64,000 bases of DNA from Falciphora oryzae (Eukaryota; Ascomycota; Sordariomycetes; Magnaporthales; Magnaporthaceae), in the NCBI GenBank assembly GCA_000733355.1, contig JNVV01000044.1, forward strand, positions 29,148 to 93,147. The letters run 5' to 3'. The notes beneath the pieces are model-generated. The model made no database searches. It was not told where the DNA came from and saw nothing but the letters and a program-made list of their open reading frames with translations. Within the stretch, counting starts at the first letter, position 1. Every line of letters begins with the position of its first letter. Made by a program: the position numbers and the translations under genes. Below are positions 1 to 12,964 of the stretch, in pieces.

Positions 1-1465
1 GAGTTCGGGCGGTTGTTGATCGACTACCATTTGTCTTTCGCTGACCTAAACCTCCAGAGGCGCGCGCAGTCATCCTGCCCCGGGCCCGAGAGCCTCCGGC
101 AGGCCCAACCCAGCTAGCGCTGACAGACGCAGGCGAGCCCAGTGCGGTCTGCTCAGTGTTCCAAAGAGCAGCTTATCGCCGCTTCTGGGTCGGCTTAGTG
201 GGGGCCCTTCACGCTAGGAGAGCCGGAGCTATGCCGCTGGCGATGTGGGATAATAATTTAATAAAAAAAAAAAAAAGCTAACAGCACGATTACTCACCCT
301 GAACCTCTGGCCTGGGCGCGGAAGCTGGGCAAAGTCGAGTGGGGATATCTCGTATATCGTGAGGATAAGAACAGGGCAGGAAACGAGCGGGAAAAACAGC
401 TCCCTCCACAATCACGGCGTACGACGTACAAGACGCAAGGATTTTCTGCTAGCAACCAACCAACCGCAAAGTGGGCTGAACAAACGGGGACCGATCCTCC
501 ACGCGGGCTGAACTCGTGCGACAGACAGGGCCGGGAAGGAGGGGCTGCTGGTCACAACATGCTTCTTGGCATATCCCATCCGGCGAGCGGTAGCCAGAAT
601 CCCAACCTTGTAGGGCAGAGGCGAGCGGGTGGGGCGAAAGGCACAATGGACAGCCGCGCCAAAGGAGAGGAGAAAGAGGAGAAACACGAACCGATGGGGA
701 ACGAGCGTGGACCAATAAGGCCTCGGAAACGGGTAGGCAAGCACTTGGAATATCACATAAATTTCCGCTGGCAGAATCGATCGCCCGGCACTGGGGCTGG
801 GCAGCGTGGGCAGCTGGGGTGAGCGGACAGGAAAAGCAAGGAAAAAGGAAAACGGTGTGCACGAAAGGCGCAACGCCGTGCGAGATGTCCAGTGAGGTGG
901 GATGCTGACACTCTACTCAGTAGCTTACTACACCGTCGCACAACACCGTCCAGAGGTGGTCGCACCCGGCGCTAATCTGATCGTCTCTGGACCATCAGCG
1001 ATCTATCTGCGCCAAGGCCCGGTTGCAACGCCCAACCAGGACAGGGACAGGCGCGCTGCAGGCTGTGTGTGTGCGTGGAGCACGCCTGAGAACAAAGAGT
1101 GAATGGGCGAACGGGTGCAGCTGGGTAATACCGCCGTCCGCTTTGGACCAAGATCGCCAGCTGTGGCTTGGGCCGTTCCAGGATCCCAGCAGGGCGGCAC
1201 TGTCATCTGTAATGTCCGGGTTGCAAAACGCACACGCCGGCCTGCAGCTTAGGGGTAGTTATGTATTGGCTAGCAGTCACTAGTAGCAACTGAGGCCGCA
1301 GCCGCAGTGTCGATCTGATAAGACGCGCACGAGCTGCCAGCGGATCGTGTCTGGCCTTGATGGCGGGCCAGTGGGCAGCCGGCGGGAGGCCCAGGCCAGA
1401 TGACTCGACGGACGACTGGCGAGCCATGCGATGGCGACACCTCCCATCCAAGTCAGCCGTTCGTG

Positions 1466-1487
1466 TTTTTTTTTTTTTTTTTTTTTT
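1466..1487 (+). repeat. Poly-T tract (22 T)
   Basis: This is an uninterrupted run of 22 thymines in a non-coding stretch. It is one of several T runs of more than 13 bases in intergenic parts of the window (others near 48790, 49392 and 49435). Confidence 0.9.
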
Positions 1488-3026
1488 AAATCCGGCTTGG
1501 TCCCATCGGGTTGGGGCCTTGCCTGCTGCACGTGCGCCTGGAAAAGGAATCAAGATTCTCAGCCCAAGCAGGGCGAGATGAAGGCTGCCAGGCATGCAGG
1601 GCGGACGCCTATTCCCTCGCAAGCAAAGGCAGCCAGGAGTCCGATCTCTTGCTCTCCGACGTCAGCAGCAGGCTAGCGACCCAGACGGCGTATTTTGTTT
1701 GCTGACATGTTGATGACAGACGCCCTAGCCTTGCTCAGGTACATACTACTAGGTAAACTGCTACCGTGTAGGGGCTTGCTATGAGGCGTTTACACTCGGC
1801 CGGGCTGCTCGGCCCAAGGCAGCAGCAGCAGCAATTAGCACCAACAGCGCCCCGGGCCCACAGCACAGTCAGTGAAGTGGTCCTTTTGCCAGGGTGGGCG
1901 GTCGTGGTCCCTGCGAACGCCGGCGAGGTGGGTGGGAACTAGGCGGGGAATAAGGTTCAGCCCTGAACCGCAGACATGGGAGCAACAATTGCTTTTGGAA
2001 GGAACAGGAGAGGAGCAGCGGAGAAGAAGTCGCAGCCAGCTGGCGTGGTTTGCGCAGTGCGTTTGTCTCAATCACTCAATTGCTAGGTGTACCTCCGGTC
2101 CTTTTGGCTCTGGCGCCCAGCCTGGAGAGTGGCGTTGGCCCCACCCAGAGAATGGCTTCCGGCCGGTTTCCAGAAGGGGCGTGCCTGCCTCGAGCGAGCA
2201 CATTGGAATCCTTCCCCATCGCGTCAAGGGGCAGGAGCAAAGAGGGACCCCTCCTCGACTTCGGCACACACCCCTTCACACCCCTGTCTGCGCTGGCTTT
2301 TTCCTGCCCTACCCGCCCGTTTGAGACCGCTCGACTCAGGACAGGGGTGTGGGAAAAGCCAAGGGAAAAAACTTGTCCGCCCAGCCCATGACAATGACAG
2401 GCCACAGTGCGTGGCACCGTGTCCTGCAGAGGGCTGGGAAATGGGGGGAGAGTGGGGAGATGGAACCCACACGCCACCCAGTCACCGCACCGCTGGCCAC
2501 CGACCTTGTCTGTTTGTCTCTCGAGATTCAGGCCGCCCCCCGGCGACCACACGACGGCTCCGAAGACGGGGTCCGGGATGTTTATGTGCTGAGATGGCTA
2601 CTCTAGTCTGATCTGACCTGACGTGCTGACCTGCTCGTCGAATAAACAAGACGTTTGAGGCGTCGGTCGCTGTGAGCATGCTGCAAAGGCACGGTTAAAT
2701 ACAACTACTGCCGGGCTCCCGGTCCATTTTTATCCCACGCCTTTGCCTCCGTCTGCGTCCCTTTTTCCTTCTCACCGTTCCCACGCGCCACCGCCCGATC
2801 CGTCCCTTCTTTTTTCCCCTTTCCCCTTGTACCCTTTTGGCCGGGCTCGCTGTCAGCCCTACAGCCTGTTCTCTTCGTTCTTTGTCTGTCAACGTGCCAA
2901 CGTGCCAACCTCTCTCACCAATCACTTTTTGTATTTCTCGGCATCGGCCCCAGCCCGCAGCAGAAAATCCACAAAGGGGGAAAGGAAAAGCAGCAAAATT
3001 ACGGGCCCGACGGAACTGCAGCCAGG

Positions 3027-3047
3027 GAGAGAGAGAGAGAGAGAGAG
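3027..3047 (+). repeat. GA dinucleotide microsatellite
   Basis: About ten uninterrupted GA units lie in the pyrimidine/purine-asymmetric region upstream of the zinc-finger gene. It is a simple sequence repeat and may vary in length between strains. Confidence 0.9.
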
Positions 3048-5108
3048 CGGGGGTCTTGTCGCTCGCTTGCGCGCTGTTCCACCGCCGGCACCAACTAGCA
3101 CCGACCCCGACCGAGCGATCCAGCTGGCCCAGGAGGCAGGGGGTGCGGTAGGGCCTTACTGTGCGCAGTAGGGCTGAACGTCATCCGTCGTCACCCCATC
3201 CGCGACGAAGGGGCGAAAAGGGGACAAGCAACCGGAGGCGATATTTCCCAGCACACCATCCGAACTCGGCGCAGGACAACGTCCATTGGCAACGACGACG
3301 TCGACGGCGACGGAGACGGAGACAACTCCGACTGGGCTGGCTTGGACAAAAAGTCCTTGCTCGCATCCCCCGTGCAGGGATTGGAGATTTCTGGTCGTCT
3401 TTTCTTTCCTTATTTTCCCTGGCGCGTGTTCGGGTGCTGGGGGAGCTGCTCCCAGCTCCTTGTCTCTTGCGTCGACTCTTCTGCCCCCGGTCGGCTCTCC
3501 CGTCCGTTCCGTCTGCGTCTGGCGTGCACCCGCGACGACGGACCCGTCTTGTTTTTGCTGTGCGTCGGACGACACGAGGTATGTTTCTCTCTATTACTGT
3601 AAATCCAATGCTCGTCGGAGCGGAGTGGCCGAATGGTTGGCACTCCTCTTGCTCGCTCCTTCCCTCGTGTCCCTCGCGCTTTCTCTTCGCGCATCTGCGG
3701 CGGGGCCCAGCAGGTCAATCCACTGCCAGGGCATCAGGACGGATCCTCCCAATTCTGCATGTGCGGATCCCAGCCTAGGGTTTTAATCTTGCTTGCGGCA
3801 CTGTGCGACAGCGTCCCCCTCCGCTGGGCTGGGAAAGTGTGGCACCCTCAAAGTGGGCTGCCTCTGTCTTCGCCCCCTGCTCGCTTCGCCTGGTGCTCCG
3901 CCGACTTGTCGGGTCGCCTTGCTGCTTGGCTCTGGTGGCTTTGCCCTGAAAACCCGCTACGCCGGCCCCGCCAGAGGGACCCTCCTCCACCCAGCCAGTG
4001 CATTCTGTCCAGTGCCTTTACCAGACCGCTACGCTTGCTGTTTTCCGCATTGAACGGCCGCTGTGCACCACTCGACTGGGTCCGAATTGTTAACATTGAG
4101 CCTAGCCGCACGCTCTCTCGCGCGCGCCAGCGACCAGACTGAGTCCTCACTCCGCCAGACGCTCCAGCCAGCCAGCCAAGATTAGGTACCTAAACACTGC
4201 CCACCTTCCAGTCTTCCAGCTGCTGCTGTCGCTGCCGCCGCCACCACTCGTCGTCCTCGGCCGGCGTCTCGCCGTCATCTGCGTCTGTCTGCGTCTGCTT
4301 CTGCGTCTGCTCGAGTCACCTCACCAGACACTCCCCACAGCGCAACGTGCCTCCAGCCACAGCGCAGTCCAACCCAGCTGCACTGCGCTGCGCTGAACTG
4401 CGACTGCACGCTCTCCGCACCACCCGATCGACTCGACTGGTCTCGACTCGCCCTCCCTCCTCGTCCCATCCCTGACGCCAGTCCCCTCCTGGCCTGTCCT
4501 ATCCCAATCCCCCTCCTCGGAAGCACCGAACTTGGGTTAATGACGCATCGGTCCTGTTTGCGCCGTCCCACCTGCCGCCTCTTGCCTGCCAGTTAGTCTT
4601 TCCACTCTCGTAAGTGCGTTTATTTGGGCCATTCGGGCTCGTCTCGACCTTACTCCCACCCCCTGTCCAGCTGGGCTGCGCGTGGTTGTGCTGTGCTCCG
4701 TGGCCCAGGTGGCGAGCGAGCTCTGGTCCACAGCAGCAGCAGCCCTATCCCGGGCGCATGTTTACCCAGTTGCTGTTTGCCCCTGCGGACACGAGCAAGA
4801 TCGAACAAGGTGTCACCAACAGGCGTAGCATTGTCTGGGGACGACAGCTGGGACGGCACTGACTCTCTGCAAACCGCACCAACAGGACCTAAAACCGCGC
4901 GCACGCGTCCACCCCTCGAGACCCAACCTTGTTCGCTAGGCCGAGGTACAGCAGCTCGCTCGATAGGGTCCCCGAGAAGCGTCACAAGCGGCGCGGCGGC
5001 CTCAACCCTTTTCCGCTCCTGACCTCGACCGCCGCCCCTGACGTCTCCCTCGCCCCGTCCTTCGGCCCTACTCCGCCCAACCCACCAGGGCCTTGCCCAA
5101 TCGCAGAC

Positions 5109-7281
5109 ATGGAGATACCCTCGAGACACAGAAGCCCGCCGGGCGGCCTGCCATCCATGCCTTCCATATTCATCGGCGGCAGCTCGCCTCCGCGCGGGAG
5201 GGGAGGCTTCGGCATGCCCTCAAATAGACCCGGCTTCTCGAACTTCTCCCCGCCACTATCCACCTCAATACCAATGTCGATACCAAACAGCCGCAACTTT
5301 GACGAGCCGCCGCCGCCCCTACCGCCGCCGCGTTTCGTCCCCGTCGACGGTCCCACCGGAGACCACCCACCGTACCCCGAACCATATACCCGCCCCAACC
5401 CGTCCATGTCGGCTAGTTCCGGCTATGGCAGCCTAGACGAGGGCGTAAAGAGGGAGCCGGGCCGGTGGCCTCCGATCAAGCCGGAGCGGGACGAGGGCTA
5501 CGGCAGCTTGTCGTCAATGGCGTCTTCAAGGTATGCTGCGACTATGGGGTGTGGTCGTGCCTGGGCGCGATCTCGACTCAAGAACGCACTTCCTAGGGCT
5601 GGAACCACAACTTTTTGCTAACTGTCGCCTCCAGCCGGTCACAAAACTCGATCCCCCCTAGATTCGGCCCGCAAGCAGACAAATACCCCTGGAAGCCGTC
5701 TGCCGACGCCTACGACAACGCCCAACTCAACAAGCTCAACTCTCACCGCAGTCTGAACAACCGCTCGCCCACACAGCGACCCTCGTTCGGCTCGTCTCTC
5801 AGCGACAGTCTGCGGCACTCGACGACGCCTGCCCCGGATCGCCTGCAGATGCTCAAGCCACTCTCACTCCCGACCAGGACAAAGCAGCAGCCCTTGCTCG
5901 ACTCGCCTAGCAGGTTCACCGAGACACCCTCGAACTCAGCCGCGTCGCCCCGAAGCACCCCATTTACGCCGTTAGACCACAGGTCGCCGATAGAAGGCGG
6001 CATGGACTTTGAACGGCCGCCTGTGCCGCGGCCCAGGAGGACTGACAGCATGTCGGTGCCAGACGACGCGACAGTGTCGACGCAAGGCAGCTACGAGATG
6101 AATGCTGATGATACCGACTTTCCCATGGAGGAGACAACGCGCCTAAGGGGCTTCCACATCGACCCGGCAGACCACCACAGCATGCGGCCGAAGCGCAAAG
6201 CCTCGTCGCCGCCTGGCGGGGACGAGCCCTATAGCATACCATCGTCCAACGACATGTTGAGGAGACGCGAGGGCGGAGTATCGCGAGGGTCGCCTACGCC
6301 GCGTCTCAGTGTGATACAACAGGGGTCGTCCATGTCGTCGGCCAGCGGGCGCAGCGGCTCGGTGGTCTCGAACCTGTCCCTTCAGGTCAGCAGCCTATCG
6401 AGCCAGGGCATGTTTAACGGCGCCGGGCGGCTGTCTCCCGGCGGCATGAGTCCTGGCGGTTTGTCGCCGACCGAGCAGTCATCGTGCGGATCGCCGTTCG
6501 GGACGCCCATGTCGCTGACGGCCTCGCCTCGCTCGTCGATATCGCGGACTACCCCGCACAACCGGACGCTTAGCGATCAGAATCGGCAGCCCCTGGCGTC
6601 ACCCCGCAAGCTGACCGAGGTTTTGACCAAGACCAGCACCGCCGTGTCCAAGATCAAGGGCTTTTACATGTGTGAATGTTGTCCCAAGAAGCCCAAGAAG
6701 TTTGAGACCAAGGAGGATTTGAGGTATGTCCGGACCGGATACACGTCTGTGGAGTGTGGTTCACGCATCTAACTGTTTACCCTCCCCCCTCCAGCGCTCA
6801 CGAGCTCGAGAAGCAATACGAGTGCTCCTTCTGCGGCAACCGCTTCAAGAACAAGAACGAGGCGGAGCGACACCAGAACAGCCTGCACGTGCGGCGCCAC
6901 AGCTGGTCGTGCAGTGCGCTTTCGGGCTGGGACCGAACGTTCCACGAAAGCACGACGCAGCCTGGCCAAGCCGACGTCTGCGGGTACTGCGGTAAGGAGT
7001 TTGCGCGCAGCGGGCCCCCAGGGTCGGCGTCCGGATCCGCGGGCGGCGCAGCGTCAGGCAACGCCTGGGTGGCCACGGAGCAGGACTGGGAGGAGCGGCA
7101 CCGGCACCTGACGGACGCGCACAAATACAGGGAGTGCAACGCGAGCAAGAAGTTCTACCGAGCCGACCACTTCCGGCAGCACCTCAAGCACAGCCACGCG
7201 GGCACCAGCGGCAAGTGGACCAACATGCTCGAGAACGCGTGCATGATCGAGGAGGAGCCGCCGGTGCCGATGGCGCGCTGA
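5109..7281 (+). CDS. C2H2 zinc-finger protein (putative transcription factor)
   Basis: The model has three exons: 5109-5530, 5635-6723 and 6795-7281. It gives about 665 residues, and the splice phases agree. The first two thirds are disordered and rich in Ser, Pro and Gly, with basic and acidic patches. The last third holds several zinc-finger-like units: CECCPKKPKKFETKEDL, then YECSFCGNRFKNKNEAERHQ, then a Cys/His-spaced segment around HSWSCSAL, then a VCGYCGKEF finger and a final FRQHLKHSH unit. The second intron splits the first finger, and joining gives DLSAHELEKQYEC, which supports the splice choice. This arrangement is typical of conserved C2H2 regulators of filamentous ascomycetes acting in the nucleus; targets are unknown. 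An upstream in-frame GTG at 4929 exists, but 5109 is the first ATG in frame. Confidence 0.85.
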
Positions 7282-8486
7282 GGAGAGAGTAATATTTTAG
7301 GAGCACATTTGGCGAAAAGGATCTTACGACGGAATGCATACATTGTTTTGGGCGATTAGGGGTGCAAGCAAGCGAGCATGCTCTCTCTTTCTATCTGCAG
7401 CGTCCGCATAGGACTAGCTTACATGGTGTTTGGGAGGAGTGTAAGTCGAGGCACACGGACGCTCTGTCGTCGATGGTGCTGGGACTTGTTGGTGGATGTC
7501 AATATGGATAATGCATCACGATCTGTCCCTTTATTCCCTTGTTCAAACAGCATGTCCCTTGTTGCTTCAACATCACTCGGTCGGGTCCAGGCACCGGCCA
7601 CTTGCTCCCCAGGCTCCGACTTTGTTCCAGGCGACGACGTTAGATTTGAACCTTTGGTGTGGCCATTCCGACCAGCCCGATCCTCGCTGACAGAATCGCG
7701 GGGAGGGGGTGTGCTGGGAAGGATTGCTGCAGGCAAACAGGCGTAAATTTCGGCCATTGGCAGGCGGGTGATGCGGCGCTGGGATGAGGGATGGATGATG
7801 GATGCATGGAAGCAGCACGACGTGTCCGGCGCACGGAGCGCCATGCCTGGAGACGCTCGCACTCGATGGCCTGCAAAAGAGCAATGGTAGGATGGGTGTC
7901 GCAATGCAAGGTCATCAAGGCTACACCTCTGACAGGCAGGAGCACACATGCACGGCGGCTTTCCGCTTCTGGAAATCTTGGTCCCATGCAAGGCCGGCGC
8001 GGGCGGTTTGGTGCAATGACAGCCCGCGCCGTTAAATTAGAAAGTCGCACTTGTCCACTCCAACCGCTCCAGGCCGGCCTCTGCAAAGGAGAGGGAGGGC
8101 AGGACATATGCACCCGAGCGTTTGTTGATGGATGGGATGGCTGCCGACTAATCCGGGTGTGGCGCCACGACCATGCGACAATCACCTGGTTTCTGAATGC
8201 ATTCTTTCTGCTTACTGAGTAGAGCCCGGCTCGTCCAATGTGCAGATGGCAAGCCCAGCCCTATGGAAGACGAAAACGTGGATTTCTAAAAATGCCCGCG
8301 CGGTTGGCAAAGACCATAGATGACTGGGATCCAGTCGGACTCTAAAATGTGGAGACCCATCGGACCCAGCCTCTACCCCGCGCGGGAAGCCGCCCCCACC
8401 AAAATTTGTGTGCGAACGTGAACAGCGCTCGATGTCGTCGCAAAAATCCAGACCTAGCAGAACGTGAACCAAGTAAACAGCCCAGC
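7282..8486. other. Intergenic region between C2H2 and YVH1-like genes
   Basis: This 1.2 kb stretch probably holds the 3' UTR of the zinc-finger gene and the promoter of the phosphatase gene. The open frames in it are short and overlap each other on both strands without recognisable motifs. I see no further gene. Confidence 0.6.
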
Positions 8487-9815
8487 ATGGCCCTCTCTCG
8501 CATCAACGGCAGCGAGAACCTCTACGTCAGCGGGTAAGCCCCCGCCAGCGAGCCCAGCCCTCCTGGTGTCCAGCCGTCTAATAAAACCCCGCCCTCGGCA
8601 CGCGCCCGCTGCAGCGTCTTCGCTCTTCGCAAGGCTCAGACGCTGGAAGACCACGGCATCACCCACATCCTGTCCGTCATCGACTACTCCCTCAACAAGG
8701 CCGACGACCTCCGCGGCCGCTTCAAGCACCTGAGCATCGACGTCAACGACGAGGAAGATGCCGATCTGCTCGTGCACTTCCCGCGCATGGTGCGCTTCAT
8801 CGAGGCGGGCCTGAACCCTGGCTCCAGCGTCCTGGACGCCAGCCCATCCAGCCAGGCCGTACAGGACGATGACGACGCCATCACCCCGGCCCCGCCGTCG
8901 AGGACAACAGATACGCCCCCGGACGCAACAGGCAAGCCTCCCGGCAGCGGCGGCGTGCTGGTGCACTGCGCCATGGGCAAGTCGCGCTCTGTGACCGCGG
9001 TCCTGGCCTACCTGCTGTGGAAGCACCCGGCGCGCTTCGGGGCGGCAGCCCGCAAAAACCCAGACCGCGGGGCCGCGTCCCGCGCCGCCGTGGCCGAGGC
9101 TCTGCGTTGGGTGCGCGCCACGCGCGAGATGGCCGAGCCCAACGACGGCTTTGCGCGCCAGCTCGAAATGTGGTGGGACATGGCCACGCCCGCGGCCTCC
9201 GACGACGCCGTCGAGCGCCACCCGGCCTACCGCCGCTGGCTGTACCGGCGCGAGGTCGAGGAGAGCGCGCGCGTCGGCCGCGCCCCGGACTGGATCCGGT
9301 TCGAGGACGAGGTGCAGCCCGACGAGGATGTGGTGGCACTGCAGGACCGGAGTGGAGCAGAAGCAGGGGGAGGGCGCGAGAAGAGGCTCGAGGTGAGGTG
9401 CAAAAAGTGCCGGCGCGTGCTGGCAACGGGCCAGTTCGTCGTCCCGCACGTCCAGCGGCGGCCCACGGGCTACGCGGCCCAGGTCGCGTGCCCGCACGTC
9501 TTCCTCGAGCCGCTGTCCTGGATGCGGCCCGTGCTGGAAACGGGCGAGCTTGAGGGCCGCCTGGTCTGCCCGAACACAAAGTGCGGCGCCTCCATCGGGA
9601 GGTATGCCTGGCAGGGCTTCAAATGCAGCTGCGACGAGTGGGTCTGCCCGGCCTTCTCGCTGCAAAAGAGCAAGGTGGACGAGGTGGCAGTCGCATCAGC
9701 TGGCAGCAGCGACCCATCGAGGCCGGCTGACGGGGTCGACAAGGGCGCCACGGCGGACCCGAGGGCAGCTCTCGGTATCCGGATGCCACCATCTCTCCGC
9801 AAGGAGAACCTCTGA
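8487..9815 (+). CDS. YVH1: YVH1-type dual-specificity protein phosphatase
   Basis: The two exons are 8487-8533 and 8615-9815, giving 415 residues with matching phases. The N-terminal half is a dual-specificity phosphatase domain, with the P-loop VHCAMGKSRS and catalytic Cys at about residue 134. A low-complexity insert at about residues 88-128 precedes that loop. The C-terminal half carries the cysteine-rich zinc-binding module of YVH1: CKKC at 278-281, CPNTKC at 334-339 and a further Cys group near 353-360. YVH1 in yeast helps release Mrt4 during 60S ribosome maturation, and the zinc domain matters more there than phosphatase activity; that role here is inferred from family. The start is the first ATG of a short first exon and gives a normal length. 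Confidence 0.9.
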
Positions 9816-12800
9816 TGCCCTCGTCGTGTTTACAAATCCGTAGAATCAATCCCTCGGGGGAAGCCGAGCCAGCTGTGCAGCCTGTCCCAGGCGTCGACAC
9901 TGTGTGCGCATGTACCTGCCACAGCCGGAGTAGTCCACGTCCTGCCTGACTGGCCGAACAGCCGCCCCTTGGTAGCATTCCGGAATCGTCGGCCCCGCGC
10001 CGCCGTGAGCCCCTGCACTAGCGTTTTCGTCGACCCCGTTCACACCAGCCATGCTCTCTTTTACGAGCGAGGCTCTCTGGTACACCCATTACACATTGGA
10101 GAACAGCCGCAAAATAGTGACGTGATGGGAATTTTGCCCATGCCGGAGGGTCGAGGGATGGAGAGCGCTCGCCTAAGCACACCTTCCCGAACGAGTGCCA
10201 GTTCCCGTGCTTGGCCAGCAAGGGCTAGGTTGGCCTTATGCCCAATATCAGCTGCTGCATGTAGCAATCCTGATATGACTGCGTCATCCTCACCGACCTG
10301 CCTGCATCCCATCTTGAAGCCCTTCCTCGGCCGTCATTGTCAGTAGTTTATGTGCAAGGTGCCTGGGGCAAAACATCTTCGTGTTCGTCTCCGAGCCTTG
10401 ATACGGCAAAAAACTACGTAAGCAAGCTGATTTGATTGGCAAATGTACGGCCCACACATGCCATGATCTCATGCTGACTGCTTCCCCCAAGGCCACGCCT
10501 TCAGCCTGCATTTCTTGTCCACCTCTCTCGGGCGGTCCCTCTTGACCGCCCTCAACGGCAGTCTGCCTTTTTCCCAAGGCAACACGTGCCTGTTCTATAT
10601 CGAGGCATATTCTATATCGGGGCACGGGATGCGGGATTATTATTCTCTTGGGCTTCGATCTACGAAATGGCGGGGCGAGGGTGGTGGTGGTGGCGAGATC
10701 TGACTGAGATATTATCGCAAGGCCCAGCAACATCCCGCCGCCCCCAATTGATACCCAAAACTGACCGCGGTGCCCAATTTTTCGTTTCAGCCAGCCAGCA
10801 GCCAGCTAATTAATCCTCTCGGTGTTTCTGCAAGCAAACGTCTCGTCGAAGCTGACACCTGCGTGCGGGGTGGGCATGTATCACTGGGTACCCATCTGGG
10901 CGCGGAGAAGGAGGAGGAGCGGCGGCAGCGGTCAATGGCTACAAACCAACTCAGGCAGGCGACCGAGAGTGCCAATCCAAAGGCAGACAGTAGGGCCGAG
11001 ACAGACCGGCATGCCAGCAAGCTTGGCGGACATCGGGGTGGTCGGCGATAATGTTGCGGCATGGGACGCATGGGGCCGGAAGCCAACGACCGAGTCCGAA
11101 CAACACGCCAAGCAGACGGCACTGTGTGCACCATCTCGGCTTTTGCTCCAAGATTCACACTTTATACCCACACACCCTTCCCTCGCGCCCAAGCCTCGTT
11201 GGGGGAGCGGGTCCTTCAAGAGAGACCCCCGCTGCCATCCCTGGACGTAATAAGCATCCTGTCACCCTGTACCTCCGCCGGCTGTGCCGTCAGACGGAAC
11301 ATACCGTCGCGATCCTGGTCTCCACGCAGCTGGCCCCCTCGTCGCTCGCACAAGGTGAGGCTCCGGGCAGGTAATCGTATTCTCGCGGTGAGAGACGGGC
11401 GCAAATGGCCGTGCAGCAGCGCAGCTGGTCAGGCAGGCTTTGTCAGATGCCTGGAGGCCACGAGAGGGGTGGGCCCGGTCAGATACTCGAGGGTCCTTAG
11501 TGGGCGAGAGCCATGTACGCACACGTCGGCCGAGAGGACGTAAGCACTAGGCTGGTTGCGGTCGCTGGCCTGCTGCATGTACGGCAGGGAGCATCGCACA
11601 GCATCTCTCAGTCCTGCAAGGACAAAAGAGGAAAAGCCGGCTGGGAGAGGGCTTGTGGAGCGAAGCGAGACGAAGGCTGGCAAAGTCTCGCGTGGAGAGG
11701 CACATGGCCGCCATGGGATGCGCCTCTCCGACGTTGGCGCAAAGGTCCATACATGCACTGCGGGCTGACTTTTTATCTCGGGCCAAATAGGACATGGGGA
11801 CGGCGACGCCAAGGGAGGGGGTTCACTGTGACGAGGGCAGATCAGTGATCACCGCTCTAGTGCGACTCGACTGGCTCTGGCGTCTGACTCCGTTTCACAC
11901 AAGGCTGCAGAGCCAAGCAAACCCAGGCCTGTCCCGTCCCGCCGGCTTGCCCTGTAAGGCGGGCAACAGATACGGGGCGTCATATCATGCGATGACTGGT
12001 CGGGCTGGGAATGATGCCGGAACAGGACATCAAGTAGTGGGGGCCTCAGGGAGACTGGGTCGGACACAACGGCAACTCGACAGCATGCGATCACCACATG
12101 CCACGCTTGAGCGTGCGCGGGCAGGAAGGTCCTATGCAGACAGGTGTTGGCGGTGAAGAGGGAGAGGAGATGGGACGTGGTGGTGACGCAAGGCATCGGA
12201 CGTGACATCTAGACGGGTCCTGACGGGCAGATAGGTAGATCGGACTACGCAAGATGCGGGGTTTGAAGTTGGGTGATATAAAATGTTTATTTTGTTCTGA
12301 CTGTGCCCGCGAGACGTGGCCGGCATGCTGTGGGCGACGGGGCCAGGTGCCGCGAAATAGGTGATGGCTGCGCCCGAAACCAGCAGGCCGACGACGTGCA
12401 GGCCCGGCCGTTCACGAGACCTGCGGGCTTGGCATCAGCTTTGCTGACGCCGGAGCTGGCATCCGCTGCAGAGGAAAACAAGAAGCAAGAAGCGAGCCTC
12501 GCCTGCAGGGCAGGTCCGCGGGGTGTGTATGTCCATCGGTTATGCCTCGACCGGACGCGCACAGCTGACGGCGGGCCAGCCGCTGCGGGCCCGTGAGAGT
12601 TGGTCCACGAACCGAAGATGCGGAAGATCGGATGGGCAGTCTGCCTACCTCACCGGACCCTTGCCGAGTCGCGAGGCCGCCCACCACCCCCGCAATCTCG
12701 ATAGAGCCGGCCGGGCGCCCGAGGGGCTTCCACGGCCTTTCCCGATCGAGACTCAAGAGTCGACGAGGGAGGGTGGACTCGGCATCAAGGAAGAGGGCGT

Positions 12801-12964
12801 GCGCGGCGCTAGGGCTGGGAAGGGACGCATCACACAAAGCCCACAAACCACAAATCCCTCGGCCCTCATCCTTGGTGTGTAGGCGGCGCACTGTGGCGGA
12901 TGGCTAGATATTGCCTGGTGGCTGGTGGCCTGTAGTGCGCCAATGGGGAACACTGCACCTGCCA
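9816..12964. other. Gene-poor region of about 3.1 kb
   Basis: The stretch lies between the 3' ends of the YVH1-like and VFA1-like genes, which converge on it. No open frame here has sustained third-position GC bias on one strand, a signal peptide with continuation, or a family motif. Both 3' UTRs must lie here, but they would account for only a small part. I see a short tandem repeat near 10593 and otherwise nothing I can name. A spliced non-coding RNA or a lost gene is possible. Confidence 0.5.
10593..10624 (+). repeat. Short near-tandem repeat of 15 bases
   Basis: Two copies of TTCTATATCGRGGCA (one A/G difference) occur at 10593-10607 and 10610-10624, separated by two bases. The repeat is non-coding and its role is unknown. 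Confidence 0.8.

Larger units (their letters stand above)
1..5108. other. Long gene-poor region upstream of the C2H2 gene
   Basis: I see no convincing coding region here. Open frames on both strands are short, low in complexity, lack family motifs and do not join through plausible introns. From about 2700 to 4900 the plus strand is rich in C/T tracts, as is common in promoters and 5' leaders of filamentous fungi, so part of it is probably the promoter and leader of the zinc-finger gene starting at 5109. It holds a 22-base T run, a GA microsatellite and scattered GC-rich simple sequence. A non-coding RNA or a long spliced leader cannot be excluded. Confidence 0.5.

Noticed and set aside
3616..3740. 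tRNA-like sequence with an A-box match (TGGCCGAATGG) and a weak B-box-like GGTCAATCC.
   Set aside because: The B box lacks a base, acceptor arms do not pair and no anticodon arm forms; it is likely chance in C/T-rich sequence.
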